A stretch of DNA of 64,000 nt from Rhizophagus prolifer (Eukaryota > Glomeromycota > Glomeromycetes > Glomerales > Glomeraceae): contig NQWY01024827.1 in NCBI GenBank assembly GCA_019425655.1, forward strand, positions 62,001 through 126,000. The letters run 5' to 3'. This document shows positions 27,123 to 35,466 of the stretch, piece by piece; position 1 is the stretch's first letter; each line of letters opens with the position of its first letter. Below the pieces are notes generated by a model, which was not told the DNA's origin, made no database searches, and saw only the letters and a list, made by a program, of their open reading frames with translations. A program made the translations under genes and the position numbers.

Positions 27123-27842
27123 ATGAAATGTGATATTTTAGCAATCGGAGCTCATCCCGATGATGTAGAGTTGGGCTGTGGCGGAACCATTGTGAAATTG
27201 ATTTCTGAAGGTAAAAAAATTGGTATTATTGATTTAACCGAAGGTGAATTAGGAACCAGAGGGACACGCGATACCAGAGCTGTTGAAGCGAAAAACGCGG
27301 CAGATATTATGGGAATCAGCATTAGAGAAAATCTTAAATTAAAAGATGGCTTCCTGAATAATTCTGAAGAGTATCAATTGAAAATTGTTGAAAAGATAAG
27401 AAAGTATCAACCGGAAATAGTATTGGCTAATGCTATAGATGATCGTCATCCCGATCATGCAAAAGCTGCAAAGCTAGTTTCCGATGCGTGTTTCTTGGCA
27501 GGATTGAGAAAGATAGAAACTTTTGATAATGGAAACATTCAGGATGTTTGGAGACCGAAGCAAATTTTTCATTATATCCAATGGAAAAATATAACACCGG
27601 ACTTTGTAGTTGACATATCTGGCTTTCTGAACAAAAAAATTGAAGCCTGTCTAGCCTACAAAACTCAATTTTATAATCCCGAATCTAACGAACCGATAAC
27701 ACCAATTGCAACCAAAGAATTTTTGGAGAGTCTGACTTACAGAGCACAAGATCTCGGAAGACTTTCAGGAGTAGAGTACGCTGAAGGCTTCACAACAGAA
27801 AAATTGCTCGCTTTCAAAAATTTTGACGGAATTGTTTGTTAG
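27123..27842 (+). CDS. bshB1: Bacillithiol biosynthesis deacetylase BshB1
   Basis: 239 residues. LmbE-like zinc deacetylase: zinc site IGAHPDDVELGCGGT at the start, RGTRDTRAVEAKNAADIMG, and the third zinc ligand in DRHPDHAKAAKLVSDACF. It removes the acetyl group from N-acetylglucosaminyl-malate, the second step to bacillithiol, the main low-weight thiol in many Firmicutes and Bacteroidetes. bshA and bshC are not in the window. Its last codons overlap the promoter region of tRNA-His. Confidence 0.93.
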   Translation: MKCDILAIGAHPDDVELGCGGTIVKLISEGKKIGIIDLTEGELGTRGTRDTRAVEAKNAADIMGISIRENLKLKDGFLNNSEEYQLKIVEKIRKYQPEIVLANAIDDRHPDHAKAAKLVSDACFLAGLRKIETFDNGNIQDVWRPKQIFHYIQWKNITPDFVVDISGFLNKKIEACLAYKTQFYNPESNEPITPIATKEFLESLTYRAQDLGRLSGVEYAEGFTTEKLLAFKNFDGIVC

Positions 27843-27867
27843 TAATCGATAAAATTCTCTATATTTG
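27835..27867 (+). promoter_or_regulatory. Promoter of tRNA-His
   Basis: TTTG (27835-27838), 21 bases, TATATTTG (27860-27867), ending 12 bases before the tRNA 5' end; the -33 box lies in the last codons of bshB1. Confidence 0.75.
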
Positions 27868-27879
27868 CACACGCAAAAC

Positions 27880-27896
27880 GGTGATTGTAGCTCAGT

Positions 27897-27927
<31 letters not shown>

Positions 27928-27954
27928 TCGTGGGTTCGAGACCCATCATTCACC
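27880..27954 (+). tRNA. tRNA-His (GTG)
   Basis: Cloverleaf read by eye: D-arm TAGCTCAGTTGGTTAGAGC, anticodon stem TCGGA/TCCGA around loop TTGTGGT with anticodon GTG, T-arm with TTCGAGA loop, acceptor ending CATTCAC plus discriminator C. The extra 5' G at 27880 pairs with that C, the hallmark of tRNA-His. One T-T mismatch is seen inside the acceptor stem. CCA is not clearly encoded. Confidence 0.93.
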
Positions 27955-27961
27955 CAAAACT

Positions 27962-27991
27962 AAAACGTTTCTCATAGAGAAGCGTTTTTTT
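27962..27991 (+). terminator. Intrinsic terminator after tRNA-His
   Basis: Stem aaaacgtttct / agaagcgtttt around ctcatag, then eight T; eight bases beyond the tRNA. Confidence 0.75.
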
Positions 27992-28018
27992 TATTATATT
28001 GTAGGCTATAATTAATAT

Positions 28019-29212
28019 ATGGAAAATTACTTTAATCTTGTTTTTAATTATAAAAGATTATTGATAGCAAATATTCTTGTATTACTTTCTAAGTGTATAG
28101 TCATACTATTTTTTAAAGAACAATTTTCGGTCTTTGAAGATTATACTATTGCTGTAAACCTCATAAAATATCATCAATATTCCGAGTTTATTAATTTAGG
28201 CTCTACTGCTTATAAATTACCGATCTATCCTCTATTTGTCAGCGTATTTGTCTATTTATTTAACAGTGAAGCACTCAGATATGCTGCTGTAGCGCAATCC
28301 GTTTTATTTTTCTTAGTGCCTGTATTGATGTGCAAAATCACGAGATTTTTTAATCAGGAAAAAGTTGGGATAGCTGCAGGATATTTGTTTTTATTGTCTC
28401 CGGCTTACTATTTTTATTCATTTATAATAGAGGCGACTAACAATTTAAAAATTTGGTTTCGGGATTCCGGTAGTTTTAAAGGCTATATTTTTTTCAGTTT
28501 TATAAGCGGAATATTATTTCTGACACAAGTTGTTGTGATTCCAATAGCCGGAATTTTAATTTTATCATTACTGATTTTCAAAAAGATTAATTTCAAAAAT
28601 TTGATATTAATTTCTTTTGGAACAGTTTTGTTTTATTCGCCTTGGGTTATTAGAAATTATGTTGTATTTGATAAAGTGATTATTTCAAAGACTCCGGTTT
28701 GGCAAAACATTTATTTTGGATTCAAGGATAATGTTCAGTTTTTTGATGATTTGAAATTGATCCCTCTTAAAAGAGATGAAACCTTATATGAAATGAGAAG
28801 CGAGCATGATGAATTCTTATATGAAAAGGTCTTTAAAAATGAAGTAAGAAAAGTAACTAATTTTGAGCCTCATTTTTTCGTAAAGAAAGCTGTGGGCAAT
28901 TTTATATGTCTTTGGTATGTTCCTTTGAAATATTATAATGACAATTCTTTATCAGTATTGGTAACAAGAAAATTGTACATTATTGTATTAAATATCCTAA
29001 CCATAATCTCACTCGTATTTTTATACCGCCGATCAAAATTATTATTTTATTTTTCTCTTTTATTTTTTGCCAATTTTACCTTTCCTTATCTGATAGGTCA
29101 TGCAGCAAACATTCGATTTAAGTTAGACTTTGAATGGTATCAGCTTATTTTAGCAGCATATCTGTCAACAGAATTAATAAAGAATTATAAACAAAAAAAG
29201 CGCATTATATAA
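28019..29212 (+). CDS. Polytopic membrane glycosyltransferase, GT39/PMT-like
   Basis: 397 residues, strongly hydrophobic with about nine membrane helices. The first loop has an acidic pair (FSVFEDYTIAVNLIKY), and LFYSPWVIRNY before the last large loop is typical of the PMT_2/ArnT superfamily, which transfers sugars from polyprenyl phosphate outside the membrane. The loop between about 225 and 300 faces the periplasm. The gene is markedly AT-rich and sits directly after tRNA-His and its terminator, a common landing place for acquired genes. Substrate unknown. Confidence 0.75.
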   Translation: MENYFNLVFNYKRLLIANILVLLSKCIVILFFKEQFSVFEDYTIAVNLIKYHQYSEFINLGSTAYKLPIYPLFVSVFVYLFNSEALRYAAVAQSVLFFLVPVLMCKITRFFNQEKVGIAAGYLFLLSPAYYFYSFIIEATNNLKIWFRDSGSFKGYIFFSFISGILFLTQVVVIPIAGILILSLLIFKKINFKNLILISFGTVLFYSPWVIRNYVVFDKVIISKTPVWQNIYFGFKDNVQFFDDLKLIPLKRDETLYEMRSEHDEFLYEKVFKNEVRKVTNFEPHFFVKKAVGNFICLWYVPLKYYNDNSLSVLVTRKLYIIVLNILTIISLVFLYRRSKLLFYFSLLFFANFTFPYLIGHAANIRFKLDFEWYQLILAAYLSTELIKNYKQKKRII

Positions 29213-29226
29213 TGCGCTTTTCTTTT
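29195..29226. terminator. Bidirectional intrinsic terminator
   Basis: Stem aaaagcgcatta / taatgcgctttt with T-runs on both sides, overlapping the end of the membrane gene and reaching the stop of the convergent gene. Confidence 0.8.
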
Positions 29227-29560
29227 AAACCTCGTCGTCAGAATCTATCGTAAAAGATTTGGATTTGAAGTCTTTATCATGTCTTTCAGAGATTACATCT
29301 TCGCCTTTTTGCTGGATAATAAAATCTGTCGATTCATTAAATAATTCCTGGAAACTTTTGAAATCTTCTTTATAAAGATAGATCTTGTGTTTTTCAAAAG
29401 TAGCCTCGCCATTTTCCCCGAAGTTTTTCTTACTTTCTGTAATGGTCAAATAATAATCACCCGCCTTTGTCTCACGCACATCAAAGAAATAAGTTCTTCT
29501 TCCTGCTTTCAACACTTTAGTGAAAATCTCATTCTCATGTCGTTCCTTAAATTCACTCAT
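29225..29560 (-). CDS. DUF3276 (PUR-alpha-like) nucleic-acid-binding protein
   Basis: 111 residues from MSEFKERHENEIFTKVLKAG; the frame extends 11 codons further up, but the promoter box lies within that part. RRTYFFDVRETKAGDYYLTITESKK and KIYLYKEDFKSFQELFNE are the two beta-beta-beta-alpha blocks of the bacterial PUR domain, which binds single-stranded DNA or RNA. The tail is acidic (IDSDDEV). One-gene unit with own promoter and shared terminator. Widely conserved in Bacteroidetes; its physiological role is not settled. Confidence 0.88.
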   Translation of the reverse strand: MSEFKERHENEIFTKVLKAGRRTYFFDVRETKAGDYYLTITESKKNFGENGEATFEKHKIYLYKEDFKSFQELFNESTDFIIQQKGEDVISERHDKDFKSKSFTIDSDDEV

Positions 29561-29590
29561 TGTTAAATATTTTTTAGAAATCTGTATTAA

Positions 29591-29620
29591 CAAATATAAC
29601 AGAATTCTCGGAATTTCAAA
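29591..29620 (-). promoter_or_regulatory. Promoter of the DUF3276 gene
   Basis: Minus-strand TTTG, 18 bases, TATATTTG, ending 30 bases before the start. Confidence 0.65.
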
Positions 29621-29698
29621 ATATTTTGTTAAAAAAATCTGTTAAATCCTCTTTTTTCTTAAAATATTAATAAAAAATGAGTTGAATTTATTTGTCGA

Positions 29699-31387
29699 TT
29701 AATTCAAATATAGAATTTCATCTGCTCTTTTTGCGCTTGATTCTCTGTGAGTTATTATGATGGAAGTTGTATTTTTGATATCCTTATCAATGTTTTGTAA
29801 AATATTCTCTTCTGTTTCGGTATCCAAGGCGGAAAGGCAGTCATCAAAGATCAGAATATTTGGCTGTTTTATCATTGCTCTGGCAATACAAATCCTCTGT
29901 TTTTGCCCGCCAGAAAGCATTACACCGCGTTCACCAACCATCGTTTGATATTGCTCTTTGAATTCTTCAATATTTTTGTGAACATCTGCCTTTTTCGCCA
30001 TTTCTACTACCAAATTATGATTTGGATTGTCAATGGCGAATCCAATATTGTTCTCTATCGTGTCAGAAAAAAGATAACTTTCTTGTGGCGTATAACCGAT
30101 TAGGTCTCGGTAAAGTTTCAGATTATGAGTTTTTAGGTTCTTACCGTCGATAAGAATTTCACCTTCATCCGGATCAATTAACCGGCAAAGCAATTGTGCG
30201 ATTGTTGATTTTCCGCTTCCGGTTTTACCCATTATTGCAAGCGATTTTCCGGCATTAATTTTAAAACTGAGATTTTCTATAGCCTTGATCCCCGTATTTG
30301 GATAAGTGTAGCTTACATTTCGGAATTCGATGTCGCCTGTTATCGGATAAACTTCATTATTTGTGTTAATAATTTCAGATTTCAAATCCAGAAACTCATT
30401 CACACGCTGCATACTGGCTTCCGCTCTTTGATTGACAGACGTTACCCAACCCAACATAGAGAAAGGAAAAATCAACATATTAATATACATAAAGAAGTCG
30501 GCAATGGTTCCTACACTCATTTCTCCGGCAATATATTTTTGCCCGCCAATGTAAAGAATCGCAACATTCAGAAGCCCGATGACGAAAATGATAATCGTAA
30601 AAAAGTAAGCTTCAGTTCTAGCCAGATCAAGCGCTTTGTCCTGATAATCTTTTACTTTGATTCCGTAATTTTTCTCAATATATCTTTCTTTACTGAAAAA
30701 CTTTACAACCCGGATTCCGGAAAAACTGTCTTGTACAAATGTCGAAATTGCAGACTGGCTTTTCTGCATGACTTTCGATTTTTTGTTGATGATGTCGCTC
30801 ACTTTATAAATCCCGTAAGAAAGGATCGGAAGCGGGATCAAAGTCCAAAGTGTCATCTGCAGATCGGTCATAAACATATAAACGCTGGTAATGATTAATA
30901 AGATAATCAAATTCACAACATACATCACGCCAGGCCCAAGATACATTCTGATGGCTACAACATCTTCACTCAAGCGATTCAACAGATCTCCAATGGTTGT
31001 CTTTTTATAATCTGTGACCGACAATTCCTGATAATGGCGATAGATTTTATTTTTCAGTTCGTATTCAATCCTTCTGGATGCTACAATAATGGTTTGCCTC
31101 ATCATAAAGGTAAAGAAGCCCGAAAGTAACGAACACCCAATTAATATTCCTGAGTTGATAAAAATTACTCTGAAATAAGTCCAGTTATTCTTAACATTAT
31201 CAATGATGTTAAGGTCTGATGATAAGTTAAGTGTTGAGTAATTTTTCTCAATGATATTAATGGTCTGACCGATATACTGGATTTTGTAGATCGCGAAAAA
31301 ATTACTCAGGACAATGAATAAAAATCCCCAAAAAAGTAAGACGCGATGTTTCCAGAAATATGGATTCAGTGTTTTTAAAGCTTTCAT
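29699..31387 (-). CDS. ABC exporter, fused permease and ATPase
   Basis: 562 residues. Six membrane helices in about 1-320, then an ATPase domain: Walker A IMGKTGSGKSTIAQLL, signature MLSGGQKQRICIARAMI, Walker B ILIFDDCLSALDTE and H-loop IIITHRESSA. Half-size exporter of the MsbA/MdlB kind, working as a dimer. It stands alone with a TAATTTTG box upstream. Lipid or drug export is possible; note DDCLS in place of the usual DEPTS after Walker B, so the catalytic glutamate position is aspartate followed by cysteine, as in the regulatory-type or heterodimeric exporters. Confidence 0.9.
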   Translation of the reverse strand: MKALKTLNPYFWKHRVLLFWGFLFIVLSNFFAIYKIQYIGQTINIIEKNYSTLNLSSDLNIIDNVKNNWTYFRVIFINSGILIGCSLLSGFFTFMMRQTIIVASRRIEYELKNKIYRHYQELSVTDYKKTTIGDLLNRLSEDVVAIRMYLGPGVMYVVNLIILLIITSVYMFMTDLQMTLWTLIPLPILSYGIYKVSDIINKKSKVMQKSQSAISTFVQDSFSGIRVVKFFSKERYIEKNYGIKVKDYQDKALDLARTEAYFFTIIIFVIGLLNVAILYIGGQKYIAGEMSVGTIADFFMYINMLIFPFSMLGWVTSVNQRAEASMQRVNEFLDLKSEIINTNNEVYPITGDIEFRNVSYTYPNTGIKAIENLSFKINAGKSLAIMGKTGSGKSTIAQLLCRLIDPDEGEILIDGKNLKTHNLKLYRDLIGYTPQESYLFSDTIENNIGFAIDNPNHNLVVEMAKKADVHKNIEEFKEQYQTMVGERGVMLSGGQKQRICIARAMIKQPNILIFDDCLSALDTETEENILQNIDKDIKNTTSIIITHRESSAKRADEILYLN

Positions 31388-31418
31388 TTTTTTACACTCC
31401 GATTTTCCAAAGTCCTTG

Positions 31419-31426
31419 CAAAATTA
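31419..31426 (-). promoter_or_regulatory. Putative -7 box of the ABC exporter
   Basis: Minus-strand TAATTTTG 31 bases before the start. Confidence 0.4.
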
Positions 31427-31530
31427 ATGATTTAAAATTTCAGATAAGACTTTACAACCGGATTTGAGATTTCTTAACAAATGATAAGTTATTTTGAAAA
31501 TAATGAGGCACAAAACTTGACATTAATCTG

Positions 31531-31538
31531 TAATTTTG
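31531..31538 (+). promoter_or_regulatory. Putative -7 box of mqo
   Basis: TAATTTTG 20 bases before the mqo ATG. Confidence 0.5.
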
Positions 31539-31558
31539 TAACCGAAAAATCTAAATAA

Positions 31559-33040
31559 ATGACCCCTAAACCAAAGTATGATGTTGCATTGATCGGAGGT
31601 GGTATAATGAGTGCAACTCTGGCAACAATGCTTCACGAATTTGACCCGAATCTGGAAATTGTAATTTTTGAGCGATTAGGCGAAGTGGCAAAAGAAAGTT
31701 CATCTGCATGGAACAATGCAGGAACAGGACATTCCGCTTTTTGTGAACTGAATTACACGCCGGAAAAAGAAGGTAAAATTGACATCAAAAAAGCGGAATA
31801 TATTGCTGAACAGTTCGAAGTTTCTAAGCAATTCTGGTCTTACCTGATTAATAAAGGTATTATTGATAAGCCGAAAGAATTCATTAATTCCTGCTCACAT
31901 ATGAGCTTTGTTTTTGGTGAAAAAGATGTGGAATATCTTAAAAAAAGACACGAAGCATTACAAAAGTCGCCTCTGTTCCAAGGGATGGAATATTCTGATG
32001 ATCATCAAAAACTGAACGAATGGGTTCCGCTAATGATGCATAAAAGAATGCCATCGGACAAACTGGCTGCAACTAAAATGGATATGGGAACCGATGTCGA
32101 TTTCGGAAAATTAACGTCGAAATTAATTGATCATCTCAACAAAACAGAATCTGTAGAAGTTTTCACTTACCACGAGGTTAAAGATATTGATGCCGATGGA
32201 AAAGGTGGCTGGGAACTGCAGGTCAATGACCGGAAAAATCTTCATAAACAAACTGTAAACGCTGACTTTGTTTTCATAGGAGCCGGCGGTTATGCTTTAC
32301 CACTTTTGGAGAGTTCAGGTATCGAGGAAAGCAAAGGTTATGGCGGTTTTCCTGTAAGCGGGCAATGGCTGGTTACAACCAACCCGGAATTGGTGGAAAA
32401 ACACCACGCTAAAGTTTATACACAGGCAACGGTTGGTGCGCCGCCAATGTCAGTTCCGCATCTTGATCTTCGAATTATTGACGGAAAAAAAGCATTGTTG
32501 TTCGGGCCTTTTGCAGGATTTTCAACTAAGTTTCTAAAAGAAGGAAGTTATCTGGATTTGCCGGAAAGTGTTAACTTCAAAAATATCCGTTCTTTGTTCG
32601 GAGCTTGGTGGCACAATATGCCTTTAACGAGATATTTGATTCAGCAAGTAACGATGAACAAATCTCAGAGAATGTCACATCTGAGGGATTTTGTGAAAGA
32701 TGCAAAAGAAGAAGACTGGGAACTGAAACATGCAGGACAAAGAGTCCAGATTATCAAAAGAGACCGTTTCGAAGGTGGAAGACTAGAGTTCGGGACAGAA
32801 GTTGTTGTGAACAAAGAAGGAAATATCGCATCATTATTAGGGGCTTCTCCCGGAGCAAGTACATCTGCATTTGCAATGATAATGGTTTTGGAGAAATGTT
32901 TTGAAAAGAAACTGACAACAGACTGGTATGATAAACTTCTGGAAATGATACCAAGTTATGGTAAAAAATTAGCTGAGCATCCGGAATTGATTCATCACAT
33001 CAGAGATTATTCTAAAGAAAAACTGGAATTGGACTACTAA
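31559..33040 (+). CDS. mqo: Malate:quinone oxidoreductase
   Basis: 493 residues, full length. FAD-binding start YDVALIGGGIMSATLATML, then SSSAWNNAGTGHSAFCELNY, FIGAGGYALPLLESSGI and the C-terminal LGASPGASTSAFAMIMV, all family signatures. A membrane-bound flavoenzyme that oxidises malate to oxaloacetate and passes electrons to menaquinone, replacing or backing up NAD-malate dehydrogenase in the citric acid cycle. It is 14 bases before a small unknown gene. Confidence 0.96.
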   Translation: MTPKPKYDVALIGGGIMSATLATMLHEFDPNLEIVIFERLGEVAKESSSAWNNAGTGHSAFCELNYTPEKEGKIDIKKAEYIAEQFEVSKQFWSYLINKGIIDKPKEFINSCSHMSFVFGEKDVEYLKKRHEALQKSPLFQGMEYSDDHQKLNEWVPLMMHKRMPSDKLAATKMDMGTDVDFGKLTSKLIDHLNKTESVEVFTYHEVKDIDADGKGGWELQVNDRKNLHKQTVNADFVFIGAGGYALPLLESSGIEESKGYGGFPVSGQWLVTTNPELVEKHHAKVYTQATVGAPPMSVPHLDLRIIDGKKALLFGPFAGFSTKFLKEGSYLDLPESVNFKNIRSLFGAWWHNMPLTRYLIQQVTMNKSQRMSHLRDFVKDAKEEDWELKHAGQRVQIIKRDRFEGGRLEFGTEVVVNKEGNIASLLGASPGASTSAFAMIMVLEKCFEKKLTTDWYDKLLEMIPSYGKKLAEHPELIHHIRDYSKEKLELDY

Positions 33041-33054
33041 TACAGAACTCAACA

Positions 33055-33450
33055 ATGAGTGAAACAAAAGTAAAACCGAATATCTCCGAAGACCTTCTTC
33101 TGAAACTGAAAACGGAAATCCTGGAAGAAAAGCAAGTCATATTGCATTGCTGTTACAAATCAGATGTGTTTTTGGAGGAGAAAATCAGAATTTGGTCTTC
33201 AACTTATTTGGTTGACAGGCATTCTGAACATATTTCCAAGCTGATTCATTTTGAGAATATCAGCTTGTTCCCGGATTGGACAGATGTCCCTTATGGAAAA
33301 GAATATTGGTTTACTTTGATATTTTCAGGATTGCCAAAAGACTGTCTTGTTTTTGATTTTATCGAATTGATTCCTCAGAATGGCGGATTTTTTCAGGAAG
33401 GTATTGTAAGAAACTCTTCTGATGTTTATAAAATCAAATTGGATATATAA
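33055..33450 (+). CDS. Small conserved hypothetical protein
   Basis: 131 residues, not recognised. No signal or membrane helix; beta-rich with many aromatic residues (LIHFENISLFPDWTDVPYG, YWFTLIFSGLPKDCLVFDF, IELIPQNGGFFQEG). The FSGLPKDC-F-IEL pattern looks like a ligand-binding or adaptor beta domain, but no family can be named. It is co-transcribed with mqo (14-base gap) and followed by a terminator shared with dapA. Confidence 0.7.
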   Translation: MSETKVKPNISEDLLLKLKTEILEEKQVILHCCYKSDVFLEEKIRIWSSTYLVDRHSEHISKLIHFENISLFPDWTDVPYGKEYWFTLIFSGLPKDCLVFDFIELIPQNGGFFQEGIVRNSSDVYKIKLDI

Positions 33451-33483
33451 CAAAAAAGGTTCAGAGATTCTGAACCTTTTTTA
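33451..33483. terminator. Bidirectional intrinsic terminator
   Basis: Stem aaaaaaggttcag / ctgaacctttttt with a five-base loop between convergent genes. Confidence 0.85.
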
Positions 33484-33488
33484 TTTTT

Positions 33489-34364
33489 TTAAGAAAGCTT
33501 TTGCATCTCTTGTCTTATCTTTTCCTGAAGTCCTTCCGAAGCCGCAACTAGTGGAAGTCTCAAGTAATTTTTAATCAAACCTTTTTCCGCAAGGATAGTT
33601 TTGATGCCGCAAGGATTACCTTCAGCAAAGATCAATCTTGTGATTTCTACCAAAGAATTGTGAATTTTATAAGCTTCATCCACTTCTCTGTTGCGAGCCA
33701 ATTTTACCATTGTAGAAAATTCTTTGGGATAGGCCTGGCCGATTACCGAAATCACACCGTCACCGCCCGCCAAAGTCACTGGCAAAGTATATTCGTCATC
33801 GCCAGACATTAGTGAAAAATTCTCTGGCTTTTGTCTCAGGATATCGAAATACTGCAAAATATTTGGTGCCGCTTCTTTAATCATAAAAAGATTCGGGAAA
33901 TCGTTAGCTAAACGCAAAGTTGTAGAAGCTTCAACATTTTGACCGGTTCTTCCGGGAACATTATAAATGATGATTTTTTCGCCAGTTTCCGCCAAAGCTT
34001 TGTAATGCTGGTAAAGCCCTTCCTGATTTGGTTTATTGTAATAAGGAGAAACCGATAAAACAGCATCAAAATCTGACAAATCCGTTTCCTTGATTTGCTG
34101 TACAACTTCAGCCGTATTATTTCCGCCAATTCCTAAAACTAATGGTAATCTGTTATTATTGATCTTGGTGATGTGAGCAATAACTCTGTCTTTTTCTTCC
34201 TTAGAAAGTGTTGCAGCCTCAGCTGTAGTTCCTAAAACAACTAAGAAACCGGTTCCGTTGTCTATATTATAATCGATTAATCTCGTAAGAGAATCAAAAT
34301 CTACGGATAGATCTTCATTGAAAGGTGTTACCAAAGCTACACCTACGCCTTTTAGCTGACCCAT
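33489..34364 (-). CDS. dapA: 4-hydroxy-tetrahydrodipicolinate synthase
   Basis: 291 residues, TIM barrel. Start GVGVALVTPFNEDLSVDFDS, LVVLGTTAEAATLSKEEK with the threonine pair, YYNKPNQEGLYQHYKALAE and IIYNVPGRTGQNV with the active-site tyrosine, and MIKEAAPNILQYF with the Schiff-base lysine. It joins pyruvate and aspartate semialdehyde in lysine and diaminopimelate synthesis. One-gene unit on minus with a TAACTTTG box upstream. Confidence 0.97.
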   Translation of the reverse strand: MGQLKGVGVALVTPFNEDLSVDFDSLTRLIDYNIDNGTGFLVVLGTTAEAATLSKEEKDRVIAHITKINNNRLPLVLGIGGNNTAEVVQQIKETDLSDFDAVLSVSPYYNKPNQEGLYQHYKALAETGEKIIIYNVPGRTGQNVEASTTLRLANDFPNLFMIKEAAPNILQYFDILRQKPENFSLMSGDDEYTLPVTLAGGDGVISVIGQAYPKEFSTMVKLARNREVDEAYKIHNSLVEITRLIFAEGNPCGIKTILAEKGLIKNYLRLPLVAASEGLQEKIRQEMQKLS

Positions 34365-34388
34365 TTTTATTTGAAAATTAAATTTCTC

Positions 34389-34419
34389 AAAGTTAATTTA
34401 TTTTGATAAACAGACAATA
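34389..34419 (-). promoter_or_regulatory. Promoter of dapA
   Basis: Minus-strand TAACTTTG 24 bases before the start, with ATTG 19 bases further up as a weak -33 box. Confidence 0.55.
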
Positions 34420-34490
34420 GAACTCACTCACAATATTTATTTAAAACATTGATGTTGCTGTTAAATTGTCAATATTAATATTTTTATTTG

Positions 34491-34560
34491 GGCAGCTATT
34501 TCCGTCCTCCGTTCCCGCTATCCGCCTGTGGCGGATGAGCTCCACTCAGGCCGGGCTGCG
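34491..34560 (-). repeat. Dispersed palindrome-rich repeat, copy D (shortened)
   Basis: Plus strand: GGCAGCTATTTCCGTCCTCC, gttcccgc, a perfect hairpin TATCCGCC tgt GGCGGAT, then gagctccactcaggccgggctgcg. The ends match copy C but the AAAAAGGATTT block is missing. With the dapA and nucleotidase promoter boxes it accounts for the 34365-34689 gap; the remaining AT-rich sequence shows nothing further. Confidence 0.65.
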
Positions 34561-34663
34561 TGCAATTCATTTCATAAAAACAACATCTCAAAATGTTATA
34601 ATTAAGAATCCAATTTGAAGAATCAATAACAGGATTAATTTAGTTTTAAAACCCGAAAATCAT

Positions 34664-34671
34664 TAGATTTG
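34664..34671 (+). promoter_or_regulatory. Putative -7 box of the nucleotidase-porZ-recO operon
   Basis: TAGATTTG 18 bases before the first ATG of the operon. Confidence 0.5.
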
Positions 34672-34689
34672 TATCCATATTATTTTTAA

Positions 34690-35466
34690 ATGAAATCGGA
34701 GATTCACGATTCAGTATTAGGATTTGGTATCATCAGTTTGTTGTTGATTGGTTGTAAAGCACCGCTCAATATAGCAAACATCCATACCGAAAAGAATATT
34801 TACATCACCAGCGATCTCACGGAGGATAAAGAAATGGCTGCTATCATAGAACCTTACAAACACGAATTGGAAGGTAAAATGAATACCAAAATTTCTCATA
34901 CCAATACGGAACTTAATAAATCAGGAGACAACAGCAACCTGGGAAACCTTCTGGCGGATTATACTTTCGAAGGTGCTGACGAATGGGCGAAAAAGAATAA
35001 CATTCCTGCAATAGATGCGGCAGTGATCAATATCGGAGGAATCCGAAATATAATTCCGAAAGGAGATATTACTCTGAAAAATATTTACGAAGTGATGCCT
35101 TTCAATAACGAAATTGTAATTGTAAAAATGTCCGGAAAGGTTATTGATGGTATGTTTCAATATTATTTAAAAACGCAGCAAAATAACCCAGTTTCTCATA
35201 TGATAATAGAAACAGACGGGGGTGATATGATCTCGAAAAAGCTTATCAACGGCAAAACAATTGATGAGAACAAAACATATTATATTGCAACATCGGATTA
35301 TCTGGCTTTGGGAGGAGATAATATGTTTTTCTTTAACAAAGGCGAAATGATTCCTACCGGAATCAAAATGCGTGATCTGTTTCTGGAAAAGTTTAAGCAA
35401 AATCCGGAAATTTCTGCGCCTGATGACGTTAGATTGATTTTCAAAAATAAAAAAGTGCAGGAATAA
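34690..35466 (+). CDS. 5'-nucleotidase C-terminal domain lipoprotein
   Basis: 258 residues. Lipoprotein signal with lipobox LLIGC (cysteine about 22). The body is the substrate-binding 5_nucleotid_C domain of UshA-type enzymes: NTELNKSGDNSNLGNLLADY, INIGGIRNIIPKGDITLKNI, EVMPFNNEIVIVKMSGK and the late YYIATSDYLALGGDNMFFF. The metal-binding domain is in the next gene, one base overlap, so the enzyme is split in two proteins in an order opposite to the one-chain form. Likely acts on nucleotides at the cell surface or periplasm. Confidence 0.88.
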   Translation: MKSEIHDSVLGFGIISLLLIGCKAPLNIANIHTEKNIYITSDLTEDKEMAAIIEPYKHELEGKMNTKISHTNTELNKSGDNSNLGNLLADYTFEGADEWAKKNNIPAIDAAVINIGGIRNIIPKGDITLKNIYEVMPFNNEIVIVKMSGKVIDGMFQYYLKTQQNNPVSHMIIETDGGDMISKKLINGKTIDENKTYYIATSDYLALGGDNMFFFNKGEMIPTGIKMRDLFLEKFKQNPEISAPDDVRLIFKNKKVQE

